From Ignavibacteria bacterium (GTDB lineage: Bacteria; Bacteroidota; Ignavibacteria; Kapaibacteriales; UBA4661): DNA of 9,862 nucleotides. Made by a program: the position numbers and the translations under genes. Below are positions 5,813 through 9,862 of the stretch, piece by piece (position 1 is the stretch's first letter; each line of letters starts with the position of its first letter). Under the pieces are notes generated by a model. The model had not been told where the DNA came from. It saw only the letters and a list, made by a program, of their open reading frames with translations, and searched no databases. The stretch spans positions 1 to 9,862 of the forward strand of contig JAAFHM010000158.1 of NCBI GenBank assembly GCA_013298375.1. The letters are read 5' to 3'.

Positions 5813-6457
5813 ATGAACAACGAACCACGCGAAGAGCGAGATACAGAGCCGTTATCTGACAATCAAGCGCCTTCTGAAATCTCCGAAGACTTTCCGCCGC
5901 CGCAAACACTTCCTTTAGAAGAAACATCGGAAGCGGAGCAAGAGCGCAAGCGGGCGGCAGCGCAGGAAGCTGTAGCCATAGAAGCCGCACACAGAGACGA
6001 AGTTGAGGCACAAGCAGTCAAAGAAGCACAAGCCGCAACAGAGGCTCTCGCAGCCACAACAACGTTTCATCTTTTGCCGGAAGTATTTTCGCTGATTCGT
6101 TTGCCCGTACAGATTAAGCAATTACCAGATTTTCTCTGGAAATCATCGTTTTACACCATCTCCCGCAGCCCTGATGAAATCTCGCTTGTCTGCGAAGAGC
6201 GCTTGGTGATTTGGAACGTTGATCATTACAGTTTGGGTAACTTTGCGAAGATTGACGGCAACTGGCGAATCCTACGGCTTGGCGTGATGGACTTGTCGCT
6301 TGTCGGCATTGCAGCACGGTTTTCGGGCATTCTGGCGGAAGCAGGTGTGAACATCAACATCATTTCCACCTACGACACCGATTACGTCATGGTCAAGCAA
6401 GCAAAACTCGCCAGAGCGCTTACTGCCTTACGTGAGGCGGGGTATGAGGTCAAGTAA
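5813..6457 (+). CDS. ACT-domain protein (CASTOR-like ACT_7 type) with long charged N-terminal tail
   Basis: A 214-residue protein in two parts. Residues 1-82 are Glu/Ala/Gln-rich with no hydrophobic core; 1-38 are acidic and Pro-rich and probably disordered, and 39-82 have the look of a charged helix or coiled coil. Residues about 84-214 resemble the small two-ACT proteins of the CASTOR/ACT_7 kind: F-Y-T-I-S-R-S-P-D-E-I-S-L-V-C (113-127), then L-S-L-V-G-I-A-A-R-F (161-170), L-A-E-A-G-V-N-I (174-181) and I-S-T-Y-D-T-D-Y (184-191). Such domains usually bind amino acids, and the conserved second half suggests a ligand site; the ligand is unknown. The ATG at 5813 has a good AGGA six bases upstream, and no internal Met occurs before M159, so the tail belongs to the protein. 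It lies 14 bases after queD and 119 before gltX. Confidence 0.8.
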   Translation: MNNEPREERDTEPLSDNQAPSEISEDFPPPQTLPLEETSEAEQERKRAAAQEAVAIEAAHRDEVEAQAVKEAQAATEALAATTTFHLLPEVFSLIRLPVQIKQLPDFLWKSSFYTISRSPDEISLVCEERLVIWNVDHYSLGNFAKIDGNWRILRLGVMDLSLVGIAARFSGILAEAGVNINIISTYDTDYVMVKQAKLARALTALREAGYEVK

Positions 6458-6519
6458 ATTGGTTATGAGTCCTTCGTTGCTTGACTGTTTCTGATTAAGC
6501 AAAACTTCCCTAATTTTTC

Positions 6520-6554
6520 ACTCAAAACTTAGCACTTAAAACTCAACACTACAT
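6520..6554 (+). repeat. Tandem degenerate heptamers upstream of gltX (five copies)
   Basis: Five consecutive 7-base units each begin with ACT: ACTCAAA, ACTTAGC, ACTTAAA, ACTCAAC and ACTACAT. The first, third and fourth fit A-Y-T-Y-A-A-M. The array ends 22 bases before the gltX ATG. A 16-base stretch (6533-6548) is identical to 8067-8082 upstream of the response regulator. The rest of the spacer 6458-6576 shows no terminator or clear promoter. Confidence 0.7.
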
Positions 6555-6576
6555 CCCACATCTTTCTTCTCAAACT

Positions 6577-8022
6577 ATGGTTCGTGTACGATTTGCTCCA
6601 TCCCCGACGGGATACCTCCACGTAGGCGGCTTGCGCACTGCGCTTTACAACTATCTTTTTGCCAAGCGTCATGGCGGCGTATGCATTCTGCGCATCGAAG
6701 ACACCGACCGGACAAGGCTCGTGGAAGGCGCTGCTGAAGCGCTTTTGACGACACTTCGCTGGGCGGGCATCGAATTTGACGAAAGCCCCGAAAAAGGTGG
6801 CGATTGTGGTCCTTATGTGCAATCGGAGCGTTTCGACCTGTACCGTCAATACTCGGCGGAACTCATTGAGCGCGGTGCAGCGTACTATGCCTTCGACACC
6901 GCAGAAGAACTAGATGCAATGCGGAAACGGATGCAAGATGCGGGCATTGCGTGGCGATACGACCGAACCACAATGCGGAATCAATTCACACTTGGCGAAG
7001 CAGAAACCAAGCGGCTTCTGGCGGAAGGGGCACCGAAAACCGTGCGGATGAAAGTGCCGCTTTCGGGTGAGATTCGTTTTGATGATTTGGTGCGGGGTCC
7101 AATCGAAGTTCCGGCGCGGGATGTGGACGATCAAATTTTGCTCAAATCCGACGATTTCCCGACGTATCACCTCGCCAATATCGTGGACGACCATTTGATG
7201 AAGATTACCCACGTCATTCGCGGCGAGGAGTGGCTTCCTTCCACGCCGAAACACGCTTTGCTCTACGATGCAATGGGCTGGGAACGTCCGAAATTCGCGC
7301 ATTTGCCGCTCTTGCTGAATCCCGACAAAACCAAACTCAGCAAGCGTCAGGGCGACGTTGCCGTTGAAGATTACCGCGAAAAAGGCTATTTCCATGAGGC
7401 TTTGGTGAATTTTGTGGCGCTTTTGGGTTGGAATCCCAGCAGTGACCGCGAAATTTTTTCCATGCAGGAACTCATTGATACTTTTGACCTTAGCAAAGTG
7501 AATAAAGCCGGAGCGGTGTTTGATGTTCAGAAACTGGATTGGATGAACAGCGAGTATTTACGCGCCAAGCCGCTTGATGAGCTTGCTCTGAGCATCATGC
7601 CCGCCATACAAGCAAGTGGCGTAACGACTACGCCGGAATACCTCGCAAGCGTCATCGGGCTTGTGCGGGAGCGGATTCACAAACTCAACGAAGTTCCCGC
7701 TTTCACAACGTATATGTTCCATGCGCCCACCGAATATGAAGCAGAGTTCAAGGAAAAACACTGGCTGCCCGAACACGCAGCATCTGTGCTATCTCTGGCA
7801 GAGCGCCTTGCAGCAACAGAGTGGCATCATACTCCGCTTCAAGAAGCAACGAAGGCGTTTGCGAAAGAATCCGGAATCAAAGTTGGCGTGTTTATGAACG
7901 TTCTGCGCCTGATGATTACGGGGCGCTCGGTCGGTGCGGGTATGTTCGAGACGATGGAGCTTTTGGGCAAGGATGAGTGTCTGAGGCGCATTGATGCTGC
8001 GCTCACGGCGTTTGGTGGGTAG
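6577..8022 (+). CDS. gltX: Glutamyl-tRNA synthetase
   Basis: Charges tRNA-Glu (and in some bacteria also tRNA-Gln) with glutamate in the cytoplasm. The 481 residues match the usual bacterial length. The class I signature H15-V-G-G18 follows P-S-P-T-G near the start, and K253-L-S-K-R257 is the KMSKS-type loop. The Rossmann catalytic core with its connective-peptide insertion occupies about 1-310 (including G-P-Y-x-Q-S-E-R at 78-85 and I-R-G-E-E at 214-218), and the helical anticodon-binding part about 325-481. No Cys zinc cluster is visible, as in the short bacterial form. The ATG at 6577 begins the conserved V-R-V-R-F-A-P-S-P. No Shine-Dalgarno is visible; a heptamer array lies just upstream. 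Whether the enzyme is discriminating cannot be judged from sequence alone here. It is 119 bases after the ACT gene and may have its own promoter. Confidence 0.97.
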   Translation: MVRVRFAPSPTGYLHVGGLRTALYNYLFAKRHGGVCILRIEDTDRTRLVEGAAEALLTTLRWAGIEFDESPEKGGDCGPYVQSERFDLYRQYSAELIERGAAYYAFDTAEELDAMRKRMQDAGIAWRYDRTTMRNQFTLGEAETKRLLAEGAPKTVRMKVPLSGEIRFDDLVRGPIEVPARDVDDQILLKSDDFPTYHLANIVDDHLMKITHVIRGEEWLPSTPKHALLYDAMGWERPKFAHLPLLLNPDKTKLSKRQGDVAVEDYREKGYFHEALVNFVALLGWNPSSDREIFSMQELIDTFDLSKVNKAGAVFDVQKLDWMNSEYLRAKPLDELALSIMPAIQASGVTTTPEYLASVIGLVRERIHKLNEVPAFTTYMFHAPTEYEAEFKEKHWLPEHAASVLSLAERLAATEWHHTPLQEATKAFAKESGIKVGVFMNVLRLMITGRSVGAGMFETMELLGKDECLRRIDAALTAFGG

Positions 8023-8060
8023 AGTGAGTGCATGAATGGCGCTACGCCAGCGATTTCCAA

Positions 8061-8088
8061 ATTCAACACTTAAAACTCAACATTCAAT
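8061..8088 (+). repeat. Tandem degenerate heptamers upstream of the response regulator (four copies)
   Basis: Four consecutive 7-base units fit A-Y-T-Y-A-A-M or nearly so: ATTCAAC, ACTTAAA, ACTCAAC and ATTCAAT. They end 10 bases before ATG 8099. Bases 8067-8082 are identical to 6533-6548 upstream of gltX. They occupy nearly half of the 76-base spacer after gltX. Confidence 0.7.
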
Positions 8089-8098
8089 ACTGGAATTT

Positions 8099-9565
8099 AT
8101 GAACATCCTCATCGCCGACGACAACCGCGAATATTGCGCCACTATTGGCGACATCATTTCTTCCGAAGGCTGGAAGTATGCCGCCGTTCACACGCCCGGC
8201 GACGCGCTCGAATATTTGCGGTTGCGCAGTGTGGAAGTCGCGCTGGTGCTGCTGGATGTGGATTTTAATCATCCGCAAATGAATGGTTTGGATGTGCTTG
8301 CCGAGTCAAAACGTTTGTATCCGCATATTCCGGTGGTGATGATTTCCGGTACAGGTTCGATAAATGCTGCTGTTCAGGCGACACGCATCGGTGCGGAGAA
8401 TTTCATTCCCAAAAGCGACATCAGCCGCGAAAAACTGAAAGAAGTGCTTTATACCGCGATGGAGCGCTTAAATACTCGCATTGCCAGCGAAGAAACCCTT
8501 CAGTTTATGCGCACCAATGGCTTAATCGGCAGAAGTCGGCGAATGATGGACGTGGCGGAAAAGATTATGAAATACGGCAAAACCGAACTTTCGGTCTTGG
8601 TAACGGGTGAAACTGGCACGGGAAAAAAAATCGTTGCTAAAGCGCTTCACGCAGCCAGTCGCCGTGCCAAAGCGGGGTTTGTCACGGTGGACATTCCCAA
8701 TATTCCGTCATCGCTTTTTCAAAGTGAACTTTTTGGGCATACCAAAGGCGCATTTTCGGGCGCGGGCGAGGATAAAATCGGTCTTTTCCAGCAGGCGCAT
8801 CAAGGAACGCTCTTTTTGGATGAAATCGGCGATTTACCACTTGAACTCCAACCAAGTCTGCTGTTGCCGATTGATGACAAAAAGGTCAAACGCCTTGGTT
8901 CGGTGCGGGAGGAAGACGTGAATGTGCGCATCGTTTCGGCAACTGACCGTAATTTACCCGAAGCGATTCGTGAGAAAAAATTCCGCGAGCAGTTGTATCA
9001 TCGTTTGCGGGAATGCGAAATTGCTCTGCCGCCGCTTCGTGAGCGCCGCGAGGATATTCCGCTCATTGTGGAGTTTTATCTGCAGCAGCACAATCAAACT
9101 ATGGGCGAACAGCGCTATATCGCCATATCCGCCATTGAGTATATGCAAGGACTCTCATGGGATGGGAATGTGCGCCAACTCACAAACCTGCTCAAACGGG
9201 TCTTGCAGACCGCGCAAAATGACCGCGTAGAAATGGCAGATATTGCCGAAAGCGACCCGTCTTTGGTGCAGAATTTCAGCCAGCACACTTCTTCGCAACA
9301 TTTTTCATCCCATTCCTATACGTCAGAGGCTTCCCAATCCAGTAATGGTGCGCCCTTTCAGCCTGTTCACTCCATTCCCTTGACAAGCGGAACCATTAAA
9401 GCCGATGAAGACGAATTGAAAAAGCAGCGTGTGATTGCCACACTAACCGAAACCGGTGGCAACGTCAGTAAAGCCGCCGCACAGATGGGCATTAGCCGCG
9501 AAACCCTGCATACGTGGATGAAGCGCTACAATATCGAAAGCCGCGAGTTCAAAAAAAAGGTGTAA
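8099..9565 (+). CDS. NtrC-family sigma-54-type response regulator
   Basis: A two-component response regulator of the bacterial enhancer-binding type, expected to remodel sigma-54 polymerase when phosphorylated. Over 488 residues it has: a receiver domain (1-125) with D7/D8, phospho-acceptor D53, S83 and K105; an AAA+ domain (about 143-375) with Walker A G170-E-T-G-T-G-K176-K, a GAFTGA-type loop reading G217-A-F-S-G-A222, Walker B D241-E242, and arginine-finger positions R296 and R302; a Ser/His/Gln-rich linker (about 391-430); and a Fis-type helix-turn-helix (about 444-478). Variants from the usual patterns are Ser220 for Thr, Lys177 for Glu, A-T-D-R-N at sensor I and W-D-G-N-V-R-Q at sensor II; the essential residues are kept. 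The start is ATG 8099 with a weak GGA upstream; the frame opens at 8036 but MNILIADD is the normal receiver start. No histidine kinase is present. A permease gene begins 3 bases after its stop. Confidence 0.92.
   Translation: MNILIADDNREYCATIGDIISSEGWKYAAVHTPGDALEYLRLRSVEVALVLLDVDFNHPQMNGLDVLAESKRLYPHIPVVMISGTGSINAAVQATRIGAENFIPKSDISREKLKEVLYTAMERLNTRIASEETLQFMRTNGLIGRSRRMMDVAEKIMKYGKTELSVLVTGETGTGKKIVAKALHAASRRAKAGFVTVDIPNIPSSLFQSELFGHTKGAFSGAGEDKIGLFQQAHQGTLFLDEIGDLPLELQPSLLLPIDDKKVKRLGSVREEDVNVRIVSATDRNLPEAIREKKFREQLYHRLRECEIALPPLRERREDIPLIVEFYLQQHNQTMGEQRYIAISAIEYMQGLSWDGNVRQLTNLLKRVLQTAQNDRVEMADIAESDPSLVQNFSQHTSSQHFSSHSYTSEASQSSNGAPFQPVHSIPLTSGTIKADEDELKKQRVIATLTETGGNVSKAAAQMGISRETLHTWMKRYNIESREFKKKV
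9558..9562 (+). promoter_or_regulatory. Shine-Dalgarno of the ABC permease inside the regulator's last codons
   Basis: AGGTG lies six bases before ATG 9569 and overlaps the 3' end of the response regulator gene, next to its stop. This indicates that the two genes are translated from one message. Confidence 0.6.
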
Positions 9566-9568
9566 ACC

Positions 9569-9862
9569 ATGAGCATTCCTAAACTTCTCTTGCGTTTTTT
9601 GCAACAACGCGCTATTGCTAACACGCTGACAATGTTGGCGATAGCCGTCGGCGTGGCGCTCACGGCAAGTATTCTCACGCTTCGCACCGAAGCAGAGCGC
9701 TCATTTTCGCAAAAAGATACCGGATTTGAAATTATTGTTGGCGCAAAAGGAAGCCCGTTGCAGCTTGTCTTGAACACGCTTTATCACGTTGGCGCTCCTG
9801 TCGGAAATTTTCCCTTGGCGGATTGTGAACGTTTGCGGTCGGACAAGCGCATAAAGTCGAGT
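9569..9862 (+). CDS. ABC transporter permease, MacB/FtsX type (5' part only)
   Basis: The first 98 codons of a membrane protein cut by the right edge. A basic N-terminus is followed by one membrane segment (about 16-37, I-A-N-T-L through L-T-L) and then an external domain start with E-I-I-V-G-A-K-G-S-P-L-Q-L-V-L-N-T-L-Y-H (54-73), a stretch I associate with FtsX-like/MacB periplasmic-core permeases of the LolC/E and MacB kind. Such permeases work with an ATPase in lipoprotein sorting or in export of peptides or metabolites without moving substrate through the membrane pore in the classic way. The substrate and the ATPase partner lie outside the window. Its start is 3 bases after the response regulator stop, with AGGTG ahead of it, so the regulator and the permease are co-expressed. 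Confidence 0.8.
   Translation, partial: MSIPKLLLRFLQQRAIANTLTMLAIAVGVALTASILTLRTEAERSFSQKDTGFEIIVGAKGSPLQLVLNTLYHVGAPVGNFPLADCERLRSDKRIKSS

Noticed and set aside
5322..6011. Minus-strand open frame of 229 codons opposite queD and the ACT gene
   Set aside because: It is antisense to two well-supported genes, shows no recognisable domain and its composition follows from the opposite strand.
6520..6554. CRISPR array
   Set aside because: The units are 7 bases long, adjacent and degenerate, with no spacers and no cas genes.
6458..6576. tRNA gene or T-box leader near gltX
   Set aside because: The 119-base spacer has no cloverleaf and no T-box-like sequence; it mainly holds the heptamer repeats.
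8036..8098. 21 extra residues at the N-terminus of the response regulator
   Set aside because: They would be encoded by the heptamer repeats, and receiver domains begin at MNILIADD.
1..9862. Undescribed defence or mobile system
   Set aside because: Nearly all genes match housekeeping or common envelope families; there is no integrase, transposase, nuclease or toxin-like gene, and no compositional break that I can see.

Overview
This is an ordinary-looking bacterial chromosome segment of roughly even base composition, with compact protein genes and no RNA genes, CRISPR array or insertion sequence that I can recognise. The gene content suggests a Gram-negative bacterium, most likely of the Bacteroidota/Chlorobiota (FCB) group. 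The reasons are a DUF2911 lipoprotein-like/secreted protein with TPRs (a family typical of Bacteroidota), a division transpeptidase carrying PASTA domains, a SurA-like secreted protein, and several start codons with no visible Shine-Dalgarno sequence. The phylum is an inference and no species is claimed.

Left half, minus strand: three genes read leftwards. They are a DUF2911/TPR secreted protein (3655-4824), followed by a good terminator hairpin (3584-3634); a SurA-like secreted protein that starts at a TTG codon (2568-3374); and an FtsI-type penicillin-binding protein with two PASTA domains (253-2481). Beyond the ftsI stop lies a 252-base tail with a perfect 12-bp inverted repeat and only a doubtful 58-codon reading frame. 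All three proteins act in the envelope or periplasm.

Right half, plus strand: six genes read rightwards from a divergent 181-base spacer (4825-5005). They are queF, queD, a protein with a C-terminal ACT domain and a long charged N-terminal tail, gltX, an NtrC-type response regulator, and the first 98 codons of a MacB/FtsX-type ABC permease that runs off the window. queF and queD belong to the pathway that makes the tRNA base queuosine (preQ0 formation and reduction to preQ1), and gltX charges tRNA-Glu, so this block leans towards tRNA and translation. The regulator and permease are only 3 bases apart and look like a functional pair.

The most distinctive non-coding signal is a run of degenerate 7-base repeats (consensus A-Y-T-Y-A-A-M), found just upstream of both gltX and the response regulator. 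I found no convincing undescribed defence or mobile system. The items worth a second look are the heptamer repeats, the inverted repeat downstream of ftsI, the sequence variants in the sigma-54-type activator, and the N-terminal extension of the ACT protein.
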